DNA of 35,155 bases from a virus: positions 1 to 35,155 of the IMG/VR virus record IMGVR_UViG_3300032236_000495; one strand, given 5' to 3'. Under the pieces are notes generated by a model. That model did not search any database and was not told the origin of the DNA. It saw nothing but the letters and a program-made list of their open reading frames with translations. Shown here in pieces: positions 17,006-23,531 of the stretch. How positions within the stretch are numbered: the stretch's first letter is position 1; each line of letters starts with the position of its first letter. The position numbers were made by a program, and so were the translations under genes.

Positions 17006-17053
17006 GGGTACAAGCAGGGGCGCGTCTGCTTAATAACGCGCAACCTACCCATG
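17006..17053 (+). promoter_or_regulatory. H-type pseudoknot in the helicase leader, closed at the start codon
   Basis: In the 57-base gap before the SF2 helicase, AAGCAG (17012-17017) pairs with CTGCTT (17026-17031), and GCGCGT (17020-17025) pairs with ACGCGC (17036-17041). The two 6-bp helices interleave, with loops of 2, 0 and 4 bases: a sterically reasonable H-type pseudoknot. GGGTA (17006-17010) can also pair with TACCC (17046-17050), enclosing it so that the outer helix ends exactly at ATG 17051. There is no Shine-Dalgarno. The arrangement suggests translational control (ligand, protein or autoregulation). Pairing is seen directly; function is inference. Confidence 0.6.
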
Positions 17054-18577
17054 CAACTTAGAAAATATCAACAGGACGCAATAAGTGCCATTTTAGACAA
17101 GTGGAAAACTTATAATAAGTTATTACTTGTTCAACCAACTGGTAGCGGTAAGACCATTGTATTCAGTCAGATTGCTAAAGCACGATTAGAACATGGAAGA
17201 ACGCTTATATTAGCGCACCGCGAGGAATTAATTAAACAGGCTCAGGATAAATTACAACGCACCACAGGCATCGTGGCCGACCGAGAGCAGGGCGAACATC
17301 ACGCAGGCAATGCACCGATTGTTATTGCGAGTATACAGACCATGCAGCGCAGACAGGATCAGTGGGCCAATAAATTTAGTACTGTAATTATTGATGAAGC
17401 GCATCACGTATTATCTGATTCTTATCAGCAAGTATTATCACGATTTGAAGGCGCAAAAATTTTAGGCGTTACTGCAACTCCTGATAGAGGCGACAAAAAG
17501 AATTTAGGAAGTTACTTTGACGAAGTTGCATTTGAAATTGGTTTATTAGATCTGATTAAAGAAAATCATTTAGCAAAGATCTTTGTAAAATCAGTTCCGC
17601 TTAATATTGATCTTTCAAATGTACGCACTACCGCAGGCGATTTTAATGAAGCAGATCTAGGCGAGGCACTTGAGCCTTATTTAGAAGCAGCAGCAGACTC
17701 AGTTACTAAGCACGCACAAGGCCGTAAGGTACTTGTATTTTTACCGCTTATTAAAACGAGTCAGACCTTTGCTAAGATGTGCAAAGATCGCGGTTGGAGA
17801 GCAGAACACGTAGACGGCAATTCGCCTGACCGCGTAAACATTCTTTCACGCTTCACTGGCGGTGAATGCAACCTGCTTTGCAATTCAATGTTATTAACTG
17901 AAGGATATGATGAGCCTTCCATTGATTGTTTGATGGTTTTAAGACCAACGCGCAGCCGTGCATTATATTCTCAAATGATCGGGCGTGGAACTAGAACGCA
18001 TGAAAGCAAGGATCATTTGCTCGTTATAGATCCGCTATGGCTAACAGGTAAACTTTCGCTGATTAAGCCTGCTCACTTAATTGCAGAGAGCGAAGAAGAA
18101 GCCCAGATAATGTCAGAAATGGCCAATGTACAAGAGGCTTTGGACTTGGAAGGTATGCAAGTAAACGCACAAAAGATCCGCGAGGAATCACTGCGTAAAA
18201 AGCTGGCACGCGAGGCAAGCATAGCAAAGTACCGTAGCAAGAATTTAATTGATCCAATATCCTACGCATTAGATCTGCACAACACTCAGCTTGCAGACTA
18301 TTCGGAGACGATGAAATGGCATTATCAGCCAGCTACTGAGGGTCAGCTTAAAGCACTCAAGTCATTTGGATTTGATTGCGATAAAGTTCGTAACCGTGGC
18401 CATGCATCCAAACTTCTGGATTTGCTTTTTACACGCAGCAATTCCAAGCTGGCCACTCCTAAGCAGATTAACTGGTTAAGAAAGATGGGTCATCCATCGC
18501 CTAACACCGCAACATTTACTGAGGCTAAAGACTATTTAGACAAAGTATTTAATAAGTGCATCCCCATAAAAGCATAA
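17051..18577 (+). CDS. Superfamily 2 DNA helicase (ResIII/DEAH type)
   Basis: A 508-residue helicase with Q-type start LRKYQQDAI, Walker A QPTGSGKT (28-35), AHREEL, DEAH (115-118) in VIIDEAHHV, motif III GVTATPDR (139-146) and C-terminal motif VI QMIGRGTRTH. The order matches SF2 helicases of the UvsW/RecG/type III-restriction-like group used in fork remodelling, branch migration or recombination. The last 150 residues carry a lysine-rich extension with repeated short helices (GQLKALKSFGFD, PKQINWLRKMG), probably accessory DNA-binding. The start is ACCC-ATG right behind a pseudoknot-capable leader. It sits between the ssDNA-binding-like gene and small DNA-binding genes. Confidence 0.88.
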   Translation: MQLRKYQQDAISAILDKWKTYNKLLLVQPTGSGKTIVFSQIAKARLEHGRTLILAHREELIKQAQDKLQRTTGIVADREQGEHHAGNAPIVIASIQTMQRRQDQWANKFSTVIIDEAHHVLSDSYQQVLSRFEGAKILGVTATPDRGDKKNLGSYFDEVAFEIGLLDLIKENHLAKIFVKSVPLNIDLSNVRTTAGDFNEADLGEALEPYLEAAADSVTKHAQGRKVLVFLPLIKTSQTFAKMCKDRGWRAEHVDGNSPDRVNILSRFTGGECNLLCNSMLLTEGYDEPSIDCLMVLRPTRSRALYSQMIGRGTRTHESKDHLLVIDPLWLTGKLSLIKPAHLIAESEEEAQIMSEMANVQEALDLEGMQVNAQKIREESLRKKLAREASIAKYRSKNLIDPISYALDLHNTQLADYSETMKWHYQPATEGQLKALKSFGFDCDKVRNRGHASKLLDLLFTRSNSKLATPKQINWLRKMGHPSPNTATFTEAKDYLDKVFNKCIPIKA

Positions 18578-18585
18578 ACAATTCC

Positions 18586-18735
18586 ATGAACCAAATGAAT
18601 AAAAACACCGCTAAATGCCCACATTGCGGTCACTCAATATTGCCGGGCGCGTTACTAGGCAGTATCAAAACTGAGCGTAAGGCTGCTGCTGCTCGTATTA
18701 ATGGACTCAAAGGAGGAAGGCCAAAAAAGAAATGA
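18586..18735 (+). CDS. Tiny zinc-ribbon-like protein with basic GGRPKKK tail
   Basis: A 49-residue protein. A CPHCGH motif (C11, C14) near the N-terminus could form half of a zinc ribbon; no second cysteine pair exists, so it may dimerise or not bind metal. The basic end RINGLKGGRPKKK is a motif common in small phage and plasmid DNA-associated proteins (AAR-x-NG-x-KGGRP). The start context is TTCC-ATG, with a second ATG three codons on, eight bases after the helicase stop. The stop overlaps the next start as ATGA, which supports real expression. Confidence 0.7.
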   Translation: MNQMNKNTAKCPHCGHSILPGALLGSIKTERKAAAARINGLKGGRPKKK

Positions 18736-19025
18736 GCTACGCACAAGATTGCATGAAATCTGTTGAGTATCTATTTAACAAATATTGCAAGGACCTAGAA
18801 AATCCAGTTTACCTCGGCAAGAAAACTAAACGAATCGAGATAGATAAAAAATCTAGAGGCTCTGCAAATCCAATTACCGAAGAAGAAAAAGCTAAAGTAA
18901 AAGATCTTTGGTCAAAAGGATATAAGATGAGTTCTATTGCTAAAGAATTAAAAAGATCCACAGGATCAATTTCAAATATCTGCACAGAATTAAAACAACA
19001 TGAATTACTTAAAAGAGGCCAGTGA
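18732..19025 (+). CDS. Helix-turn-helix DNA-binding protein
   Basis: A 97-residue protein. The N-terminal half is charged; residues about 47-97 (ITEEEKAKVKDLWSKGYKMS, then SIAKELKRSTGSISNICTEL) form a helix-turn-helix of the resolvase/GcrA-like or sigma-like type, with recognition helix around STGSISNICTELKQ. It overlaps both neighbours: its start by ATGA, and its 3' end by 26 bases with the next gene. It probably regulates transcription or replication; no operator was identified. GGAGG at about 18712, some 15 bases upstream, is too far for a normal Shine-Dalgarno and also encodes the previous gene's GGRP. Confidence 0.68.
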   Translation: MSYAQDCMKSVEYLFNKYCKDLENPVYLGKKTKRIEIDKKSRGSANPITEEEKAKVKDLWSKGYKMSSIAKELKRSTGSISNICTELKQHELLKRGQ

Positions 19026-19281
19026 GTTAGTTCTGGGTGATCGTAATTCTTCTTACGGTAATCCACGCGATGACTATTTAAAAACTTCTAAAATATGGTC
19101 TGGATTATTAGCGCACAAACTCAAAGAGGATATTACTCCAGAGGAGGCGATGCTAATGATGGTAGGCGTTAAAATGAGCCGTGAAGTTTATAAACACAAA
19201 GATGACAACATTACAGATATGATTGGATATATTCTTTGTTATATTTGGTCAGTAACAGGAAAGAAACCAGAAAAACCATGA
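19000..19281 (+). CDS. Small helical phage protein (DUF6378-like)
   Basis: A 93-residue protein with LVLGDRNSSYGNPRDDYLKT, then IWSGLLAHKLKEDITPEEAM, MMVGVKMSREVYKHKDDNIT and a final DMIGYILCYIW. The pattern 'GDR-x-x-x-YG-x-P' plus 'KxSRE-x-x-KxxDN-x-D-x-x-GY' is that of a phage family I associate with DUF6378, a helical fold related in look to MazG-type nucleotide pyrophosphohydrolases. The DNxxDMIGY acidic pairs could bind metal, so a nucleotide-metabolism role is possible but unproven. Its start lies inside the preceding HTH gene and its stop overlaps the next ATG. Confidence 0.68.
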   Translation: MNYLKEASELVLGDRNSSYGNPRDDYLKTSKIWSGLLAHKLKEDITPEEAMLMMVGVKMSREVYKHKDDNITDMIGYILCYIWSVTGKKPEKP

Positions 19282-19487
19282 ACGGAAAAGGTGACTCACC
19301 ACGAAATTGCTTTAGCGATCAGTTTCGTAATAACTTTGAAACAATCAACTGGGGCAAACGTGAAAGAAAACGAAAAAGATCAACTACTCAATCAAGCAGC
19401 AGACGCGATGCTTCTTTTAATGAAGAACAACGCAGGCTATCCAATGACAATGGAGGAAGCGACTCTGACAACAGACACGCTGACTAA
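19278..19487 (+). CDS. Small basic phage protein (MNGKGDSPRNCFS type)
   Basis: A 69-residue protein starting at AACC-ATG 19278, with ATGA overlap onto the previous stop. The first 27 residues (MNGKGDSPRNCFSDQFRNNF then ETINWGK) match a small phage protein type with conserved-looking MNGKGD-PRNCFS and INWGK. The rest (RERKRKRSTTQSSSRRD...) is low-complexity and polar, and this is where a second gene overlaps in another frame. The conserved head argues this is real, but the tail may be a passive by-product of the overlapping gene. Function unknown. Confidence 0.6.
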   Translation: MNGKGDSPRNCFSDQFRNNFETINWGKRERKRKRSTTQSSSRRDASFNEEQRRLSNDNGGSDSDNRHAD

Positions 19488-19554
19488 ATTAATGACCTAT
19501 AAAAAAGATGTAGAGATTTATATTATTACTCCTATAGATCCTACAAAAAACTGA
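19360..19554 (+). CDS. Small helical protein overlapping out of frame
   Basis: With the GTG at 19360 this is 64 residues; an ATG at 19291 would give 87 but would include unlikely sequence. The body DQLLNQAADAMLLLMKNNAG followed by TMEEATLTTDTLTKLMTYKK is two amphipathic helices with a beta-like end EIYIITPIDPTKN. That amphipathic pattern looks more protein-like than the other frame's low-complexity tail. It overlaps the preceding gene for 128 bases in a different frame. The GGGG at 19351-19354 could help initiation. No function is recognised. Confidence 0.5.
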   Translation: MKENEKDQLLNQAADAMLLLMKNNAGYPMTMEEATLTTDTLTKLMTYKKDVEIYIITPIDPTKN

Positions 19555-19577
19555 CGTTGTACCCGTCAAAACCCATG
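19552..19577 (+). promoter_or_regulatory. Hairpin in the primase-helicase leader
   Basis: TGACG (19552-19556) pairs with CGTCA (19564-19568), a 5-bp stem with a 7-base loop, followed by AAACCC and the ATG at 19575. This is the third replication or lysis leader (with 13660 and 17051) that combines a short stem with a CCC-ATG start. The left arm overlaps the TGA stop of the upstream small gene. A TTG at 19557 lies in the loop and is a poorer start. Confidence 0.4.
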
Positions 19578-21353
19578 CAACTATTAGACAGAGCCAGAGC
19601 TTATTTATCCAAGTGCCCACCTGCCATTTCTGGCGCAGGCGGTCATAACACTACGTTCACCGTCGCCGTTTCCTTAACGCACGGCTTTAACCTTTCGCGC
19701 GCAGACGCATTGATGCTGCTTAAGGAATATAATCTTAAATGCAATCCACCTTGGAGCGATAATGAACTCAATCATAAAATCAACGAAGCGATCAAAACGC
19801 AGCATGATAAACCTGCTGGTCATCTTAGTAATTCTGAGCATCATAAGCCTAATGTTTCGCCTTCAGGAAAGTTTATCATTCGCAGAATCGATAGTCGACC
19901 TCTGGAATCCACTTTAACAGGTGCAGAAGCAACCAAAGCATTTTTAAATGCGGTATTTACTGAGCATGACTGGATATGTATTACTACTGACGCACGCTAC
20001 GACGAGCAGCGCGGTAAATGGTTTCCAGCATCTAGCGGAACTTTCATGTCACGCGGTAAGTGGCTTGAGATGTTTCCAGATACTATGTGGAATGACAAAC
20101 CACAAGGCGCATGGATTCGTATCAATCCTACAAATACAGACAGGTACGACGGCAGTGACTCGAATGTTTCTGCTTACCGTCATGTTCTTATTGAGTTCGA
20201 CGAATTACCCAAGGAACAACAACTGGCCATTATTAATGAGTGCAGGCTGCCTATAAGCTGCGTAATTGACTCAGGAGGCAGGTCATTACATGCATGGGTA
20301 AAGGTAGACGCTACAAACAAAGAGGAATGGGAAAAGCGCAGAGATACCGTTTACGAATATCTTTCTGACTACAATCCTTGCGAATCAAATAAAAATCCTA
20401 GCAGGTTCAGCAGACTCGCTGGAATAATGCGCGGTAATACTGAGCAGAAACTTGTATCGCTTAAGATTGGATTTGATACGTGGGAAGAATGGATTGATTG
20501 GAGAGATCAAAATGAAATCACTGAGCCTAATAAACCAAGTGAATTACTTTTGTATGACACAGACAACGATCCGAATAATATTCTTGGCAGGCGTTGGCTA
20601 TGCAAAGGCGGTAGTCTAACTATTGTTGGCCAATCGGGTATTGGTAAAAGCTCATTTGCGATGCAGATGGCACTTACCTTTGCGCTTGGTAAGGATTTCT
20701 TTGGCATCAAACCAATTAAGCCACTGCGCATCGCATTAGTGCAGGCAGAAAATGATATTGGTGATTTATCCGAGGCATTTAAAGGCGTAGTAAGCGCGAT
20801 GCACATAAGCGACGCTGAAATGCAACTATTAGACGAAAACGTGCGCTTCTATGATGAAACAGTAAAGACTGGCGATGAATTTATTCGCTTGGCTCGCTCG
20901 ATCATTATCAAGCACAAGGCAGATATGATTTTTGTAGATCCGCTTTTATCTTACGCAGGCGATGATATTTCTGAGCAGAAATTCATGTCATCCTTTTTAC
21001 GCAATAAATTAAATCCAGTTCTACAGGATACAGGATGCGTCTGGGTATGGCTGCATCATATGCCTAAACCTAAGAATGATCAGCAGGCAGGCACAGTATC
21101 GGATATGGCCTACGCTGGCGCAGGATCGGCAGACTTAACGAACTGGAGCCGTGAGGTTGCGGTACTTAAACGCGAGGAAAAGGATCTGCCCATTTTTTCG
21201 TTCACCTTGACCAAGCGAGGCAAACGTGCAGGTATGACAGGTCTCGATGGAAAACCCACAACATCAATTAGGCTTAAGCACAGTGAACATGGAATATGCT
21301 GGGAATATTCTAAGTTCGTCGCAAAGCCTAAACAAAAGAATTACACCGCATGA
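19575..21353 (+). CDS. Replicative primase-helicase (RepA-like RecA-fold ATPase)
   Basis: 592 residues from ATG 19575; TTG 19557 would add six and is less likely. The N-terminus (ARAYLSKCPPAISGAGGH then CNPPWSDNELNHKINEAI) is a primase-C-terminal-like module. The middle (FDELPKEQQLAIINECRLPI, then SCVIDSGGRSLHAWVKV) resembles primase/RepB-type catalytic domains. From about residue 345 an AAA_25/RepA-like RecA-fold domain begins, with Walker A VGQSGIGKSS (about 352-361), IALVQAEND, Walker B MIFVDPLLSY and sensor-like WLHHMPKP. It likely primes and unwinds DNA at the phage fork. No DNA polymerase is in the window. The stop overlaps the next start as ATGA. Confidence 0.8.
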   Translation: MQLLDRARAYLSKCPPAISGAGGHNTTFTVAVSLTHGFNLSRADALMLLKEYNLKCNPPWSDNELNHKINEAIKTQHDKPAGHLSNSEHHKPNVSPSGKFIIRRIDSRPLESTLTGAEATKAFLNAVFTEHDWICITTDARYDEQRGKWFPASSGTFMSRGKWLEMFPDTMWNDKPQGAWIRINPTNTDRYDGSDSNVSAYRHVLIEFDELPKEQQLAIINECRLPISCVIDSGGRSLHAWVKVDATNKEEWEKRRDTVYEYLSDYNPCESNKNPSRFSRLAGIMRGNTEQKLVSLKIGFDTWEEWIDWRDQNEITEPNKPSELLLYDTDNDPNNILGRRWLCKGGSLTIVGQSGIGKSSFAMQMALTFALGKDFFGIKPIKPLRIALVQAENDIGDLSEAFKGVVSAMHISDAEMQLLDENVRFYDETVKTGDEFIRLARSIIIKHKADMIFVDPLLSYAGDDISEQKFMSSFLRNKLNPVLQDTGCVWVWLHHMPKPKNDQQAGTVSDMAYAGAGSADLTNWSREVAVLKREEKDLPIFSFTLTKRGKRAGMTGLDGKPTTSIRLKHSEHGICWEYSKFVAKPKQKNYTA

Positions 21354-21685
21354 ACCTGCGTGAATTATTTTGTAAGATGCGCCCAAGAAAGCATGACCGA
21401 GATTTTAGTAAATCTGAGGTCATCGCTTACGTCATGGAAACCTGCGACTATGATTTGGAGCAGGCCACGCAAACATTTCATTATCTGCGCAATCGTAGAA
21501 TTATCGTATTTAAACGCCCTCAGTACATGTGGCAGGGTTGCAGTTATGTTGCAGAGCAGACCATTGAGGAAACAATTGCCGACTTACTGCGCCGTATTGA
21601 TAAGCTCGAGCATGAAAACCGTATGCTAAGAAATAAGTATAACGAACACTGCAAAGAATTTCACACGAATAATGAAAACTATTAA
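21350..21685 (+). CDS. Small winged-helix-like protein with C-terminal coiled coil
   Basis: A 111-residue protein. Residues 15-65 (RDFSKSEVIAYVMETCDYDL, then EQATQTFHYLRNRRIIVFKR) look like a small winged helix, with FKRPQYMWQGCSYV as the wing. Residues about 75-100 (IADLLRRIDKLEHENRMLRN) form a leucine-zipper-type coiled coil, suggesting a dimer. It overlaps the primase-helicase stop by ATGA and the following gene by 14 bases, so it is translated as part of the operon. A replication accessory (helicase loader or initiator-like) or a regulator is possible; neither can be chosen. Confidence 0.62.
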   Translation: MNLRELFCKMRPRKHDRDFSKSEVIAYVMETCDYDLEQATQTFHYLRNRRIIVFKRPQYMWQGCSYVAEQTIEETIADLLRRIDKLEHENRMLRNKYNEHCKEFHTNNENY

Positions 21686-22376
21686 TGACTCGCGCTTTGA
21701 TGTTGCGCACACATTCAATCCAGACACGCCAGACAATTCAACCGATGGCCAGTCTGTTGCTACCTTAAATGGTGATGACTGCCCGATGGTATTTAATCGA
21801 TGCACGTTTGACGGCGCGTACATTCACTGGGGCTGCAAAGTAACCGCTTTTACTGGAAGCGATAATATTCCAGTTGTATGCACCGATATTACCTTTAATG
21901 ACTGCACGTTTATTGACGGCGTTAGCCGTGCCTATGACCAAGTGCGCGGTGGTAGAATTACCTTCAATCGTTGCAGATTCATTAGCACAGGCAGACGCAA
22001 GAGGGTAACAAGTGCCTACTTTGATTTAAGCGAGATATGCGACTGCGGATTAAAAGGTGGAGTTTTTGATGTTACCTTTAATGATTGCTCGATCAACGAC
22101 TTACTACTTGGCGACTGGACAATCTATGACCAGATAAAACGTCCAAAGACTAGGCGCATTACCTTAACCAATTGCGTCAATCCTAACGGCGGTAAAATTA
22201 TCATTCGCGGAAGATACTGCGACGGCAATACTATCGTCTTAAATAACACGCCTGCATCCACTTTCGTTTGGCCGTCATTTATTACTTGGCTATACTGGCA
22301 ATATAATAAAAGATTCGGCGATCATCGCACTGGTATCGCAGGCGAATTTACTATAACTCCAATTGAAACAATATGA
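21672..22376 (+). CDS. Small beta-helix protein with TFNxCxF repeats
   Basis: A 234-residue protein. At least five rungs share the pattern hydrophobic-T/F-F/L-N-x-C-x-F: VFNRCTF (40-46), ITFNDCTF (73-80), ITFNRCRF (96-103), VTFNDCSI (134-141) and ITLTNCV (163-169), with 22-38 residues between. This is characteristic of a parallel beta-helix with an asparagine/cysteine ladder. It is not a tail gene: it lies in the replication operon, coupled to its neighbours (14-base overlap upstream, ATGA downstream). There is no signal peptide. A cytoplasmic inhibitor, DNA mimic, scaffold or polysaccharide-acting protein are all possible; function is unknown. Confidence 0.7.
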   Translation: MKTINDSRFDVAHTFNPDTPDNSTDGQSVATLNGDDCPMVFNRCTFDGAYIHWGCKVTAFTGSDNIPVVCTDITFNDCTFIDGVSRAYDQVRGGRITFNRCRFISTGRRKRVTSAYFDLSEICDCGLKGGVFDVTFNDCSINDLLLGDWTIYDQIKRPKTRRITLTNCVNPNGGKIIIRGRYCDGNTIVLNNTPASTFVWPSFITWLYWQYNKRFGDHRTGIAGEFTITPIETI

Positions 22377-22546
22377 TTAAAGCATTTTTTAGTAACTTAT
22401 TAGCAAAGATTAAGGCATTTTTTGCACCAGTTAAAGCAGCCGAGCAGAACATTGTCGCCAAAGTGGACAAGGTCGAGGACAAGACCGAGGTAATTGCGGA
22501 CAAGGTTAAGAACGCTGCTGCCGACGTTAAAAAAGATCTTAAGTAA
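22373..22546 (+). CDS. 57-residue amphipathic helical protein
   Basis: The N-terminus MIKAFFSNLLAKIKAFFAPV is a strongly amphipathic, basic helix with repeated K-A-F-F, like membrane-surface-binding peptides. The rest (DKVEDKTEVIADKVKN then AAADVKKDLK) is a charged heptad-like helix. No family is recognised. It overlaps the beta-helix gene by ATGA and is the last gene before the operon terminator. A membrane-associated accessory or small inhibitor of a host protein is a guess. Real coding status is supported by the overlap, the amphipathic pattern and the terminator just after it. Confidence 0.68.
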   Translation: MIKAFFSNLLAKIKAFFAPVKAAEQNIVAKVDKVEDKTEVIADKVKNAAADVKKDLK

Positions 22547-22571
22547 TCCCTACTTAACAAACACACACACT

Positions 22572-22602
22572 AAAGGTACGCATTAATTTGCGTGCCTTTT
22601 TT
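22572..22602 (+). terminator. Rho-independent terminator of the replication operon
   Basis: GGTACGCA (22575-22582) and TGCGTGCC (22589-22596) form an 8-bp stem (one G-T pair) with a 6-base loop, followed by six Ts. Three As before the stem can pair with the T run. It lies 26 bases after the last plus-strand gene of the operon, a textbook intrinsic terminator. Confidence 0.9.
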
Positions 22603-22611
22603 GTTATACGC

Positions 22612-22880
22612 AATCCATGCAATCTTAAGCCTGTTTAAGACTCCATACATGACGTTTAAAATAATAGGCCAAAATGGAGTTACTGATGCCATTTTGCAAC
22701 TATTTCAAACATGGTTGCACGATGGTTGCTAAGCATGGTTGCTAAGCCCTAGTTGAAATGGCCTTTTATGGTTGCACAGTGGTTGCACAGACGTGCTAAT
22801 ACCTAGATGCTACTTACCTAAAGGTAAAGGAACGCTTACACTTTAAGCTCCTTCGGGCTTAAGGCGCGTTCAGAGACCAA
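22612..22880. other. Non-coding control region with iterons and inverted repeats (origin candidate)
   Basis: No credible gene lies here. Five copies of TGGTTGC start at 22712, 22723, 22736, 22769 and 22780, spaced 11, 13, 33 and 11 bases; the first, fourth and fifth continue CAC, the middle two CTAAGC. Flanking inverted repeats are TCTTAA/TTAAGA (22623-22640), AAAATGG/CCATTTT (22671-22695) and ATTTCAA/TTGAAAT (22702-22759). A larger hairpin with a TTCG loop lies at 22830-22871. Iterons plus palindromes beside a primase-helicase operon, between converging terminators, suggest an initiator-binding origin; an operator cluster is the alternative. Confidence 0.5.
22830..22871. other. Bulged hairpin with TTCG tetraloop
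   Basis: The outer stem GAACGC (22830-22835)/GCGTTC (22866-22871) encloses CTTTAAG (22841-22847) pairing with CTTAAGG (22858-22864), including one T-G pair. The inner CC/GG closes a TTCG loop (22852-22855), with a two-base bulge at 22848-22849. No T run follows on either strand, so it is not a terminator. It may be part of a small RNA or an origin structure. Confidence 0.45.
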
Positions 22881-22886
22881 AAAAAC

Positions 22887-22919
22887 ACAAAAAAACCGCA
22901 CTCTTTGAGAAATGCGGTT
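22887..22919 (-). terminator. Terminator for the minus-strand operon
   Basis: Read on the minus strand, AACCGCA (22913-22919) and TGCGGTT (22894-22900) form a 7-bp stem with a 12-base loop followed by a run of Ts (the As at 22889-22895), then more T-rich sequence. It lies 100 bases beyond the smallest minus-strand gene and faces the plus-strand terminator at 22572, so both operons end before the iteron region. Confidence 0.75.
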
Positions 22920-23018
22920 AAAACCTCTTATAATTGATTTTATTAAGTTACTGCTACCTTGGTATTAAAAACAAAACAAAATTGATTGTAGGGTACTTGT
23001 TGTGGCAAAGAAAGGCCA

Positions 23019-23135
23019 TCAGCGATCATCCTCACGCTCGTTTTGGTAGTAACCTAAGAAAAAGAACACTATTACCAAAGCGGTTATGATTAAAACCGCG
23101 CATATATCCGTCATGCCTTCATATATTTTTTTCAT
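23019..23135 (-). CDS. 38-residue single-pass membrane protein
   Basis: The ORF encodes an N-terminal MKKIYEGMTDI, one transmembrane helix (about residues 11-30, CAVLIITALVIVFFFLGYY) and an acidic/basic tail QNEREDDR. It is the last gene of the minus-strand operon, 32 bases after its neighbour and before a minus-strand terminator. The long uninterrupted hydrophobic run with a clean start, charged tail and correct strand supports a real gene. No family is recognised; small single-pass proteins of this kind may act in superinfection immunity or modulate host membrane enzymes (inference). Confidence 0.6.
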   Translation of the reverse strand: MKKIYEGMTDICAVLIITALVIVFFFLGYYQNEREDDR

Positions 23136-23167
23136 GTTTTTAAGCGATTAAAAGTTAAAACAGAGCG

Positions 23168-23527
23168 TTACGCGTGCGCGCGCGCGATACTTGTCGCATC
23201 AGACTTTGCGTTTAGCCAATTGACCAGACCCATCTCGCAATAATAAGGCAGATCGTCGATGTACTGATCAATTACCGTAATGCCCAATTCAGGCTTGGCC
23301 AACTTGTAATAGCCAACATCACGCAGCACGCGATGGACAAACTGCTGATGCTCGTAATTTTCTTCCTCGTTTGCGTCGATCCACATCTGCATAAATGCGT
23401 CTAGGATGTCATTGTATTCGTCGTTATCGATGCGACAGTTCAGATCGTGGCGTATAAAGTACAGACGCTCAAGCATTTCGCCCTCGAGCGCGTAAAGATA
23501 AGTGGTGATTTTGTGTCGATTGTTCAT
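23168..23527 (-). CDS. Unknown acidic protein of the minus-strand operon
   Basis: 119 residues from ATG 23527; a longer frame to 23560 would overlap the upstream gene and has a poorer start. The protein is helical and acidic (RIDNDEYNDILDAFMQMWID, then ANEEENYEHQQ), followed by VIDQYIDDLPYYCEMGLVNW and a short Ala/Arg tail encoded by an alternating GC run. No domain is recognised. The start context is TAATCCC-ATG, where the TAA is the upstream stop, four bases away. Position in a small divergent operon beside the iteron region suggests early host takeover or regulation. Confidence 0.65.
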   Translation of the reverse strand: MNNRHKITTYLYALEGEMLERLYFIRHDLNCRIDNDEYNDILDAFMQMWIDANEEENYEHQQFVHRVLRDVGYYKLAKPELGITVIDQYIDDLPYYCEMGLVNWLNAKSDATSIARAHA

Positions 23528-23531
23528 GGGA

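Noticed and set aside
17006-17050. preQ1-type riboswitch for the helicase pseudoknot
   Set aside because: It shares the H-type topology but not the A-rich tail or conserved core bases of preQ1-I; no known class was matched.
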